Of a DNA stretch of 20,112 nucleotides, positions 6,926-13,638 are shown in pieces. The notes under the pieces were generated by a model that saw nothing but the letters and a program-made list of their open reading frames with translations, made no database searches and was not told the origin of the DNA. Position 1 is the stretch's first letter; every line of letters starts with the position of its first letter. A program made the translations under genes and the position numbers. The stretch spans positions 1 through 20,112 of IMG/VR virus record IMGVR_UViG_3300032323_000374. The stretch is one strand, 5' to 3'. This DNA is from a virus.

Positions 6926-7200
6926 TAGTAATCCTCCTCTTCGATGAAGTAGTTCGGCACGTAGCTTCGACGATCTTCATTCTTGCGCCGTGCTTCTACT
7001 TTCTTACGATGTATCTCCGCTGCCATCTTCGCCATTGGTTTCTCTACAACAGGCGGCGGTGCTGGTTTAGGTGCATCCCGATATTCTGTCGTCAAGAATG
7101 AAGCGCGGCAGGCCACACACTTACGCTGCCTGCGCACGCCCTGATCTATCTGACGGGTATTGACCACCTCAGTACGTCCGCCACAATCACACAGCATCAT
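6925..7200 (-). CDS. stand-alone NrdR-like zinc-ribbon protein
   Basis: 91 residues. The first 40 look like the N-terminal zinc ribbon of NrdR, the repressor of ribonucleotide reductase genes: C4-x-C6 GG, then a basic VRRQRK run, C28-x2-C31, and the NrdR-typical SFLTTEY ending. The ATP-cone that follows in NrdR is absent; instead there is a proline-rich linker (PKPAPPPVVEKP, about 45-56) and a basic helical tail. The first knuckle has one residue between cysteines rather than two. The start is one of two tandem ATGs at 7195-7200 with AGGA upstream, overlapping the preceding gene by 14 nt. DNA binding is inferred. Confidence 0.75.
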   Translation of the reverse strand: MMLCDCGGRTEVVNTRQIDQGVRRQRKCVACRASFLTTEYRDAPKPAPPPVVEKPMAKMAAEIHRKKVEARRKNEDRRSYVPNYFIEEEDY

Positions 7201-7645
7201 CAACTTCCTGTGGAGAAGCCATATCATTCGACAGCCCTGTTAGCTGTGCCGCCGCAGAGGTACGCCATATTTCAATGTACTTGTCGGTCTTCTCCACCAC
7301 GAATGACTTCTGCCCCCACATGCGGGTCGCTGTGGAGTGCGTTGTTGAGTACACCGATTTCGGGTGGTACTTCTTGTAGGGAATCTGCACCAACTCATCT
7401 TCCGCTACGCTCTCCAGCAACGGCCTGACGTACGCTGCGATCTCCCCGAACTTGGCATCAGGGTTGCGTGGTGTGCGCAGCATCTTGGGTACGCGATCTT
7501 TCAACGCACCCTCACGAATACCGTATTCATCCTGCACCAGCGCATACTTGAAACCGAACTTCGCCTCTAACAACTTCATGCGCACTTGCACCTGCTCAAG
7601 AAGTTTGGCAGCAGTAATCGGCAGTGCTTTTTGTTTCTTGCTCAT
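7187..7645 (-). CDS. uncharacterised 152-residue protein
   Basis: Starts MSKKQKALPITAAKLLEQVQ at the ATG of 7643-7645, with AAGGAG eight bases upstream. A longer in-frame start lacks a site. The N-terminal third is a basic helix followed by FGFKYALVQDEYGIREGAL. The middle (RPLLESVAEDELVQIPYKKY) and the C-terminal region (SFVVEKTDKYIEIWRTSAAAQ) look like a mixed alpha/beta domain. No motif is recognised. It is the first gene after an 86-bp gap that follows the MoxR-VWA cassette, so it could start a separate transcription unit. I see no strong promoter in that gap, only a short inverted repeat. Confidence 0.75.
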   Translation of the reverse strand: MSKKQKALPITAAKLLEQVQVRMKLLEAKFGFKYALVQDEYGIREGALKDRVPKMLRTPRNPDAKFGEIAAYVRPLLESVAEDELVQIPYKKYHPKSVYSTTHSTATRMWGQKSFVVEKTDKYIEIWRTSAAAQLTGLSNDMASPQEVDDAV

Positions 7646-7686
7646 AGTTTCATCTCCTTGATTAATGGGCATCGCCCAGTTTACGC

Positions 7687-7703
7687 GACACGTTTATCGT
7701 GTC
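7687..7703. promoter_or_regulatory. short inverted repeat between cassette and next gene
   Basis: GACACG and CGTGTC arms of 6 bp are separated by TTTAT. It lies in the 86-bp gap upstream of the gene starting at 7645. A second small inverted repeat, GGGC-ATC-GCCC, lies at about 7668-7678. Either could be an operator or a weak RNA hairpin; neither is followed by a T-run. Confidence 0.35.
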
Positions 7704-7731
7704 AATAGTTAGACAACTCCAGCAACCTCTA

Positions 7732-8610
7732 TTAGAAAGAAAATTTGTCCAGCAGTTGCTCCACTTGGGCACGCACGTCAGTACGTACTTCCATGTTCTT
7801 ACGCAGTTCATCGGCATCTACTCCCGACAACAGGTTGGCAAGAGAGCGGCGAGTATCCTCAAGGTTCTCATCACCCACTACATTCAACGACTTGACGATC
7901 TCGCACAACTCCAGTGCACCTGTGACCAGCGAGTCGTGGAAGCGCCGGGTCTTGACCTCACCGTTGATGACATCGACTGCCAGCCGGTCAGACATACGCT
8001 TTAAGTGGTCACCCAGTCGGGCACGTACGTCAGCCATCGCAGTCTCGACACGCTCACTCTGCAGGCGCTCAAGTTGTTGACGCAGTTCTTGTTGCGCTGC
8101 ATTACCCACGTCCACACGGAAGTCACCCGCAGTCGGCACCGGCATGTAGCCCACCCGGAAGCGGAACTTGTCAGCGATAGCCTTGGCGGTGGGGTACTCG
8201 TCACGCTTGAACATGTCACCGAGTGCCATAGCTTGCGCCGTGATCAGCGTCGGGTACACATCCACGAACTTGTCCACCAGCGTGTTGAACTCCTCCTCGT
8301 ACTCATTCATACGAGCGGTGAACGCCATGAAGTTGACAGTCGGCAGCAAGCGCAGGCCGGAGTCAGACCACGGCAACGTGTTGTCATAAACAAAGGTACG
8401 TACCTTGCCCACCTGTTGATTGATCACGTCCAGTTCAGGGCGACCAGCCAGCAGGTTCTTGTTGACGCGTGCTGCGTCCTTGGCCTTGGCGGACTTGGTG
8501 CTGATGACCTCATCGGTTGTGCCCTTGTCCAGCTTACGCGCAGTCCATACGGATGCGTTGAATTCCACCAGCATGGCGCAGGTGTCGAGGTTGTATCGAG
8601 TAGTTTTCAT
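7732..8610 (-). CDS. DUF3150-like helical protein of MoxR-VWA cassette
   Basis: 292 residues, almost entirely helical. It has a conserved-looking middle LRLLPTVNFMAFTARMNEYEE (about 86-106) and VDKFVDVYPTLITAQAMALGDMF, and a heptad-like glutamine/arginine-rich helix (QQELRQQLERLQSERVET, about 173-190) that could form a coiled coil. The pattern of 'W ... L-AGR ... LP ... F-x-Y ... A-x-LG-x-F' is what I associate with DUF3150 proteins. These accompany MoxR/CobS-like ATPases and VWA/CobT-like proteins on conjugative elements. AAGGAG precedes the ATG. It is the last of three co-oriented genes. Assignment rests on pattern and neighbours; the role as an adaptor of the ATPase-VWA pair is inferred. 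Confidence 0.7.
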   Translation of the reverse strand: MKTTRYNLDTCAMLVEFNASVWTARKLDKGTTDEVISTKSAKAKDAARVNKNLLAGRPELDVINQQVGKVRTFVYDNTLPWSDSGLRLLPTVNFMAFTARMNEYEEEFNTLVDKFVDVYPTLITAQAMALGDMFKRDEYPTAKAIADKFRFRVGYMPVPTAGDFRVDVGNAAQQELRQQLERLQSERVETAMADVRARLGDHLKRMSDRLAVDVINGEVKTRRFHDSLVTGALELCEIVKSLNVVGDENLEDTRRSLANLLSGVDADELRKNMEVRTDVRAQVEQLLDKFSF

Positions 8611-8631
8611 GTCATGCTCCTTTCGGTTTAA

Positions 8632-9822
8632 TTAAACGCCCTCTACTAGCGACGAGATGTTGACCAGCTTGCCTTGCGGTGGCGTGAAGCGGTCGTTGTC
8701 AATGACACCCCACAACTGCGGGATGTCGGTCTGCAGGTTGTTGTTGCCGTAGAAGTAGCCATCGGTCAGCCAGATGATGCCCTTGGCCTTGATGTCGTTC
8801 TGTCGGATGTGGTCAAGCACACACTGCGGCTCAGTGCCGCCACCACCACGCGGTTTCAATGCCCGTGCAATAGAAGCGAAGTCCTGCTTCTCGAACACCT
8901 GCTCACCACAGACGGCGCTGTCCCACCAGACGATGCGTACCTTCTCAGGGTTGGCGATCTCACAGATACGAGCGATCTCACCGAACAGCACAGGGTAGAT
9001 ACCGCCCATCGAGCCAGACGTATCACCGGCGATCACTAACTCACCCGTAGTCTCAGCGAAGTGTGACCACAGCAGGATGCCCAGCGGCAGCATGCGCTTG
9101 TTGGGTGGCGATAGCCGAGACAGGTCGTGCCCCATACAGACTGATGTAGCGAACTCACGAATAGCCGAGCGCCAATCGGTATGCCGGGGTGCCAACGCAC
9201 CATCGATGACTGTACTGCGTGAGCCTTGGCCTGCTAGGTTGTTGGCAGTGATCACGCCTTGGCGCACCGCTTCCTCAACCATCTCCTTCAGTTCGCCAGC
9301 CTCGGCCTCCTCGAAGTCACCCTCCATGTGCTCGTCCAACGACTGCCCACCGCCTTCGTCCTCCTGCTCCTCGCTGTCCTTGATCAACTCCTTCAAGACC
9401 TCAAGGATGGACTTGTTAGCAAAGCGTGCTTTGTCGATCAGCAAGTCATCGGTAGGCCGCTCAACGAACGTGAACGTGGGGTCGATCTCCTCGATCATGC
9501 CGTTGACCACGTAGTCAGCCGCCCTCGCCAAGTGCTCTGGATACTTCTTGGCTAGTGGCTTGTACTCGGTGCAGTGGTGCAGCATCTTGTGGCCGTTCTC
9601 ATGCAGCACGAGGTAGCGCAACTGCTTGCGGTTCAAGCTTTCGCAGAACTTGTTGCCGTAAATAACGTCCCGCCCATTGGTGGCAGCGGTTGGCATCGTG
9701 TCGCTGAACTTGACCGCACCGATCATTGCCACGCCAGCCATGCGGGTGAAGTCCTTGTGGCGCATGATGTCCACGTGGGTTGCCTCGATACGCTCGGGCA
9801 GCGGTAGATTACTCCAAGCCAT
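8632..9822 (-). CDS. zincin-like plus VWA domain protein (DUF2201-type)
   Basis: 396 residues with two domains. The N-terminal domain carries the HExxH helix LVLHENGHKMLHH (HENGH 74-78) and the follow-up AADYVVN (101-107), as in the DUF2201 putative metallopeptidase domain. A long acidic linker (about 146-185) follows. The C-terminal VWA domain has an intact MIDAS: DTSGS 267-271, T330 in the GGGGT stretch, and D354 in WLTDG. Such proteins work as the metal-dependent partner of MoxR-type AAA+ ATPases, and the ATPase gene lies directly upstream (9-nt gap). AAGGAGG is five bases before the ATG. The substrate is unknown. A link to cobalt chelatase (CobT) is possible but unsupported by other cobalamin genes. 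Confidence 0.9.
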   Translation of the reverse strand: MAWSNLPLPERIEATHVDIMRHKDFTRMAGVAMIGAVKFSDTMPTAATNGRDVIYGNKFCESLNRKQLRYLVLHENGHKMLHHCTEYKPLAKKYPEHLARAADYVVNGMIEEIDPTFTFVERPTDDLLIDKARFANKSILEVLKELIKDSEEQEDEGGGQSLDEHMEGDFEEAEAGELKEMVEEAVRQGVITANNLAGQGSRSTVIDGALAPRHTDWRSAIREFATSVCMGHDLSRLSPPNKRMLPLGILLWSHFAETTGELVIAGDTSGSMGGIYPVLFGEIARICEIANPEKVRIVWWDSAVCGEQVFEKQDFASIARALKPRGGGGTEPQCVLDHIRQNDIKAKGIIWLTDGYFYGNNNLQTDIPQLWGVIDNDRFTPPQGKLVNISSLVEGV

Positions 9823-9831
9823 AACTCCTCC

Positions 9832-10965
9832 TTACCGGATAGAAAGTAGTTCAGCGTTCTTAGCCAGCATCGACGTGAACGCAGGCACCGACATGAACAG
9901 CGAGGCTTTCTGTAGGTTCTTTGACGTGACGGTGGTGAACAGGCCACGCATCTCGCCACGCATGCGCTCGACGTAGGTGGTCAACGCCTCGGCCTCGTTG
10001 CGGTCTGACACACGGTTGACGAACTTGAACACTTGAACAGTTTGAACAATCGCGTTGTCCGGCACAGGTGTGCCCGTGGGGTCAGCCACTACAGACTCAT
10101 ACAGCGGCATCTGATCACCGAAGCGAATGATCGACATGATCTTGGCAGCGAACGGCGCACCGACCGTACCCTCCAACGCCTGCTGCAGCGACTCGTCGTC
10201 CATACCAGCGCGGCACTTGATGACATCGGACGCAGCTTCCATCGAGCGTGGTGAGGCGTACGCATCCTGTGCGGCATCGCGTGGGTTGAAGATGTCAGGG
10301 TTGTGCTGCTCCAGCTTCTTGTCGGCAAACTTACCACCCGGCAAGTAGTCGGTGAACGAATCGAACACGGTGGGGTACTGGTGCACAGTCGTGATCAACT
10401 CAGGTGCCAGCCCACGGTTGGTGGCGTACTGCACCCACTCCGGCATGTTGGACTTGCGCATCTTGATTCTGATCAGACGGTTGCGCTGGTGTGCCTGCAG
10501 CATGTCGCCCAGACCCTCCAACGCTAGGTTGGTGGTGGCAAACACCACGCTACCCTCGGGCATGTACAGGTTGCCTAGCCTGCGCTCGTAGATCAGCGGA
10601 GCCAACTGCGGCTTGATGTAGGACGGTGCCTTGCCGATCTCGTCCAGACAGATCACCACAGGCCGGGAGCCATCCAGTCCCTTGCAGTACTCCTTGCTGA
10701 CCCCGAAGCGGTCGTTGGGAATCTCCCTCGACACGCCCATCTCGTTGTCGATGGTTGGCATCCAGATGGAACCGTCAGCTAGTTGCTGGCAATCGATGAT
10801 GCCGGGGAAGATGTGGTTTGCGAACTGCGGCATGGCCTTCAGTGCGTGGTAGATCGACGTTTTGCCGATGCCGTTTTCGCCCTCGATCAGCACCGTGCGT
10901 AGGTGGCCGACAGAAGAGATGACACTGGTTGCCTGAGAAAAGGATAAGAATTTTGCTGCGTTCAT
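9832..10965 (-). CDS. MoxR-type AAA+ ATPase
   Basis: 377 residues. AAA+ core: Walker A GENGIGKT (29-36), Walker B VVICLDE (103-109), sensor-1 FATTN (142-146), and an arginine-rich RNRLIRI (161-167) that may contain the finger. The KPQLAPLIYERRLG segment is typical of MoxR/CobS/CbbQ-like ATPases, which remodel proteins together with a VWA partner. The C-terminal 200 residues are helical lid plus a family-specific extension. AAGGAG lies seven bases before the ATG. It is first in the three-gene cassette and sits behind a good candidate promoter. Function in the phage is unknown; annotation as cobalamin chelatase CobS would be over-reading. Confidence 0.92.
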   Translation of the reverse strand: MNAAKFLSFSQATSVISSVGHLRTVLIEGENGIGKTSIYHALKAMPQFANHIFPGIIDCQQLADGSIWMPTIDNEMGVSREIPNDRFGVSKEYCKGLDGSRPVVICLDEIGKAPSYIKPQLAPLIYERRLGNLYMPEGSVVFATTNLALEGLGDMLQAHQRNRLIRIKMRKSNMPEWVQYATNRGLAPELITTVHQYPTVFDSFTDYLPGGKFADKKLEQHNPDIFNPRDAAQDAYASPRSMEAASDVIKCRAGMDDESLQQALEGTVGAPFAAKIMSIIRFGDQMPLYESVVADPTGTPVPDNAIVQTVQVFKFVNRVSDRNEAEALTTYVERMRGEMRGLFTTVTSKNLQKASLFMSVPAFTSMLAKNAELLSIR

Positions 10966-11011
10966 TGTGTTTCTCCTTTGTAAATACTTTTGTGAAAGAT
11001 GTTATGGCTAG

Positions 11012-11041
11012 ATTATAACCATGAAAGATTACGGTGTGCAA
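11012..11041 (-). promoter_or_regulatory. candidate sigma70 promoter for MoxR-VWA cassette
   Basis: On the minus strand a perfect TATAAT (11012-11017) is preceded by TTGCAC (11036-11041) with an 18-nt spacer. It lies in the 110-bp gap upstream of the MoxR gene, with its 5' untranslated leader of about 40 nt leading to an AAGGAG site. The -10 is excellent and the -35 is weak. Confidence 0.6.
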
Positions 11042-11075
11042 CTATGTTTAGTGATTTCACCTCCATGTAGTTGAT

Positions 11076-12056
11076 TCATAGGAATACTCGGCGGGGTAGC
11101 CGCTCGGGGAACATAGGCAACTGCACCTTGGCGTTGGGTGTGTGGAGGTCGCAGCACTTCAGCACGGCGTACTTGAATGTCCGCATGAACTCATCGGGTT
11201 GTATCTGTGCCTTGACCCTCTCCCACATCAGCCCACGGTCACGTGCAGACTCGTGGTTCATCTCCGCCTCCAGCACCTTCCATTTCTTTGAAGCAATAAA
11301 GGTCAGCACCTCACCGGCTAACAGCATGAGGGTGGGCAGCGTCTTGTCGAGCGTTAACGTGTCCTTCATGGCGTACATCTTCACCACCCACGACACGTTC
11401 TCCCCATTGAACTCACCCACACCCCGCGCCTCGATCTTGATTGGGTCGAAGTTCCCACCCCAGTACCGATCATGCAGGTGTACCCCAGCCAGCAAGTCCT
11501 CCGACCGCATGAGCGCCAAGTTAGCCACGGGCAACAACTTCTCCCAAACTTGTTGTGCTAAGACCTTATGCTCCAAGGACGTGTGGCGGGTGAAGATCGG
11601 CTCGTGGTGTGACAACTCCAGTACGAGTTTGTCGTTCGCGTCGAAGGTCAGAAGCGTGCGGTGGTTGGGGATGAACGGTGCGTAGACCATCATGCCTTTG
11701 TCTGTCTCCAACCTCGGCACCCACGACTGCCATCGATGGTGGGCAAAGAACCTAGACATACCCCGCGTGCCGTTGTTCGTCACCTCCACTTGGCGCAGGT
11801 ATGGGTGAACGAGATGACCCCCAACCGCTACCTTCACCACCTCCTCCGGCTTGGGTCGCAGGTACTTGATGATGGGTTGGTCGTTGCGCAGCAGGATGTA
11901 CATACCCTCCTTGTGCACCAGCCCATAGTCTCGCCCACGTTTCTTGCGCAGCGGTACGATGTGCGGTTGACCATCGTAAGGTTTGATTGAATTGAATACC
12001 TCTGCTGCTGTCTCGTAGTCAGGTATTGGTGGTTGATCTGCGTATGCGTCCTTCAT
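11076..12056 (-). CDS. uncharacterised 326-residue protein
   Basis: A soluble protein starting MKDAYADQPPIPDYETAAEV. No signal peptide or membrane segment. It has many histidines and aromatics (SRFFAHHRWQSWVPRLETDK about 101-120; GVHLHDRYWGGNFDPIKIEA about 192-211) and a helical C-terminal third. The N-terminal part (RDYGLVHKEGMYILLRNDQP) reads like a beta-rich fold. No catalytic motif is recognised. The ATG overlaps the preceding micro-gene by ATGA, and its own stop is followed by the promoter of the MoxR cassette, so it ends a transcription unit or is followed by a second promoter. Function unknown. Confidence 0.8.
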   Translation of the reverse strand: MKDAYADQPPIPDYETAAEVFNSIKPYDGQPHIVPLRKKRGRDYGLVHKEGMYILLRNDQPIIKYLRPKPEEVVKVAVGGHLVHPYLRQVEVTNNGTRGMSRFFAHHRWQSWVPRLETDKGMMVYAPFIPNHRTLLTFDANDKLVLELSHHEPIFTRHTSLEHKVLAQQVWEKLLPVANLALMRSEDLLAGVHLHDRYWGGNFDPIKIEARGVGEFNGENVSWVVKMYAMKDTLTLDKTLPTLMLLAGEVLTFIASKKWKVLEAEMNHESARDRGLMWERVKAQIQPDEFMRTFKYAVLKCCDLHTPNAKVQLPMFPERLPRRVFL

Positions 12057-12136
12057 ATCACCCCCTCATACGTCATCAACAGAACACCGAACAACACCAA
12101 CGCACAGATCACCCCAACCCAGTCGTACGTATCCAT
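12053..12136 (-). CDS. 27-residue membrane peptide
   Basis: A micro-gene with a strong GGAGG five bases after which (TGACTT) the ATG follows. It reads MDTYDWVGVICALVLFGVLL and ends a few residues later, so nearly the whole peptide is one membrane span. It overlaps the following gene by ATGA and the preceding small membrane gene by 28 nt in a different frame. Too short for family assignment. Confidence 0.6.
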   Translation of the reverse strand: MDTYDWVGVICALVLFGVLLMTYEGVI

Positions 12137-12243
12137 AAGTCACCTCCAAAGAAAACGATTAACAGTACAGCGATACACGCGCCCAGCACCGCGCCCATCA
12201 ATGCGACGAGGATGAGTATCCACTCTTCAGGTTCGAGATTCAT
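12109..12243 (-). CDS. 44-residue membrane protein
   Basis: Starts MNLEPEEWILILVALMG; residues 8-32 form one long hydrophobic span. The N-terminus is acidic (probably outside), and a short tail GGDLWIRTTGLG follows. AAAGGA precedes the ATG by seven bases. The sequence LGAC inside the span resembles a lipobox, but the N-terminus has no positive charge, so lipoprotein processing is unlikely. The start overlaps the end of the preceding gene by 17 nt, and the end overlaps the 27-residue peptide. Confidence 0.6.
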   Translation of the reverse strand: MNLEPEEWILILVALMGAVLGACIAVLLIVFFGGDLWIRTTGLG

Positions 12244-12439
12244 TGCAAGTTCCTTTCGTCATTAGCATGGTTTTACGCAGACCATTGATTGCGTCAGCAA
12301 GTATGAGCGCAGCGATGATCTGTCCCTTGGCAACAGTCTGTGCTTCATTCTTCTCCACGGTATCCCCATAGAAATCGAACACGGCCAAGTCACAGTCCTT
12401 CAGCAAATCTTCCATGTATTCCTTACGCGATACAGTCAT
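12227..12439 (-). CDS. small hypothetical protein
   Basis: 70 residues from the ATG at 12437-12439, which has GAGGAG seven bases upstream. It begins MTVSRKEYMEDLLKDCDLAV. The middle (AQTVAKGQIIAALILADAINGLRKTML) is a helical, fairly hydrophobic region but with charged flanks; it is more likely an amphipathic helix than a membrane span. No family is recognised. One of the four 23-nt hairpins lies just upstream of the ribosome binding site, so its RNA leader may be structured. Confidence 0.68.
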   Translation of the reverse strand: MTVSRKEYMEDLLKDCDLAVFDFYGDTVEKNEAQTVAKGQIIAALILADAINGLRKTMLMTKGTCNESRT

Positions 12440-12459
12440 CTTACTTCTCCTCAATAAAT

Positions 12460-12482
12460 CTCAGGGACACCATGTCCCCGAG
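12460..12482 (-). repeat. dispersed 23-nt hairpin, copy 1
   Basis: Arms CTCRGGGAC and GTCCCYGAG of the dispersed family, fully pairable on the minus strand with one G-U pair. It lies in the 45-bp gap between the peptidase stop and the ribosome binding site of the next gene; ATTTATT follows it, so terminator activity would be weak. Confidence 0.75.
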
Positions 12483-12484
12483 TG

Positions 12485-13636
12485 TTAGTGCACGTGGCAC
12501 ATATCAAACAAGTCGAGCAGCACAGACTCGACATCGAACCCAGCTTGCACAGACTCAAGCGCGTAGTCCAACTCATCACGCGATATGTTCTTCAGTCGCA
12601 TGTGCTTGCGTGCTAGTGCTGGATCATCAGGGTACGCAGCTTGTGCAATGAATGACTGCAGCGTATCGGTGTAACCCACCGTGGCATCCATCAGCGCGTC
12701 GATGACATCGAGTCGGTAGTACTTCATGTCCTCGTACTCATCCCACGATGAAGGGTCGCCATCCCACCACGCCTTGTCGTATGCGCTGGTGTATCCCTTG
12801 TACTCACCCCAGTCCTTCTCGTCGATCACAGTCGGGTCACGATCTGTTGGTAGGTTGTCCCAGTTGATACGCAGCACAGCGTCAGCGAGTCGTTGCAAGT
12901 GTGCGGTATCTAATGACTCGTGCTCGGTGTGCTCACGGTAATACCCCACGCTGATGTTGGTGCACTCGGGGATGATGTCAACAAACTCTGCGGTGTCGGT
13001 ATACACACCGCTGTCATCGGGTGAGTACATGAAGATGTCAGGGTGAATGTCGTTGAGTGCATTGGCGAGTGTCTGCGCAAACAGATCAGAGCAACACCTA
13101 CCCCATCCCTGATGAGAGATCACGCTGTCTGTGCCACGGCGGTCGAATGCGATAGCCCGATCAAACTGAGCAAGCAAGTCTTTGTGCTGCTTGGCAATGA
13201 ACGTCGCACCGATGCCACCCTTCTCCTCACCCTGCGTGAAGATGTAGTAAGCAGGTACACCAGCGTGCATCATGTGCATCAGCAACGCAACACCAGCGCC
13301 ATCATCAGCACCGAGTTGTACGCCACCGTACGCATGCCACACATCACCCTTGACCTTGACTAAGTTCTTGCCATCAGCAGCGTGGACTGTGTCAACGTGT
13401 GCAACGAATAGTGTGCGGTGTTGCTTGGTGGTACGTGCGTCAACGTGCAGGTTGCCTGCGTTGTCTGTGAATGTGCGTGGCTTTAAGTGTGCAGGTACAG
13501 CATCTTCCAACCACGTAGTGAACATGGCTACGCCTTTGCCACCATGCGGACGCTTCACGGTTAGCGCAGTCTTCAATGTGTGCATGAGCATGGTTGTACC
13601 CTCAGTGCGTGTGGTTTGTTTAGCTTTGCGTGTCAT
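12485..13636 (-). CDS. M20/M28-type zinc peptidase
   Basis: 383 residues. The di-zinc peptidase signature is complete: H80-x-D82 in FVAHVDT, D111 in GADDGAG, E137-E138 in TQGEEKGG, D165 in AFDRRG, and H236 in HTEHESLD. This is the arrangement of M20/M28/M42 aminopeptidases and PepT-like enzymes. The catalytic domain covers about 30-255. A 125-residue acidic, tryptophan-rich C-terminal extension has no recognised family. There is no signal peptide, so it would act in the cytoplasm. GGAG precedes the ATG. Roles could be cleaving host peptides to recycle amino acids, or processing a phage or host protein; the sequence does not decide. Confidence 0.87.
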   Translation of the reverse strand: MTRKAKQTTRTEGTTMLMHTLKTALTVKRPHGGKGVAMFTTWLEDAVPAHLKPRTFTDNAGNLHVDARTTKQHRTLFVAHVDTVHAADGKNLVKVKGDVWHAYGGVQLGADDGAGVALLMHMMHAGVPAYYIFTQGEEKGGIGATFIAKQHKDLLAQFDRAIAFDRRGTDSVISHQGWGRCCSDLFAQTLANALNDIHPDIFMYSPDDSGVYTDTAEFVDIIPECTNISVGYYREHTEHESLDTAHLQRLADAVLRINWDNLPTDRDPTVIDEKDWGEYKGYTSAYDKAWWDGDPSSWDEYEDMKYYRLDVIDALMDATVGYTDTLQSFIAQAAYPDDPALARKHMRLKNISRDELDYALESVQAGFDVESVLLDLFDMCHVH

Positions 13637-13638
13637 GG

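Noticed and set aside
8005-8631. 208-codon open frame on the plus strand
   Set aside because: It is antisense to the DUF3150-like gene, has no ribosome binding site and low-complexity histidine/valine-rich composition typical of a complementary-strand shadow.
8626-8637. 12-bp palindrome GTTTAATTAAAC as an operator
   Set aside because: It overlaps the stop codon of the VWA gene and is short, A+T-rich and single-copy; chance is a sufficient explanation.
8632-10965. Cobalt chelatase CobS/CobT auxiliary metabolic genes
   Set aside because: The AAA+ and VWA folds are shared with CobS/CobT, but the zincin N-domain and lack of any cobalamin gene make a generic MoxR-VWA system the safer call.
12109-12243. 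Lipoprotein (Rz1-like spanin) call for the 44-residue protein
   Set aside because: LGAC looks like a lipobox, but there is no positively charged N-terminus, no proline-rich tail and no partner Rz gene.
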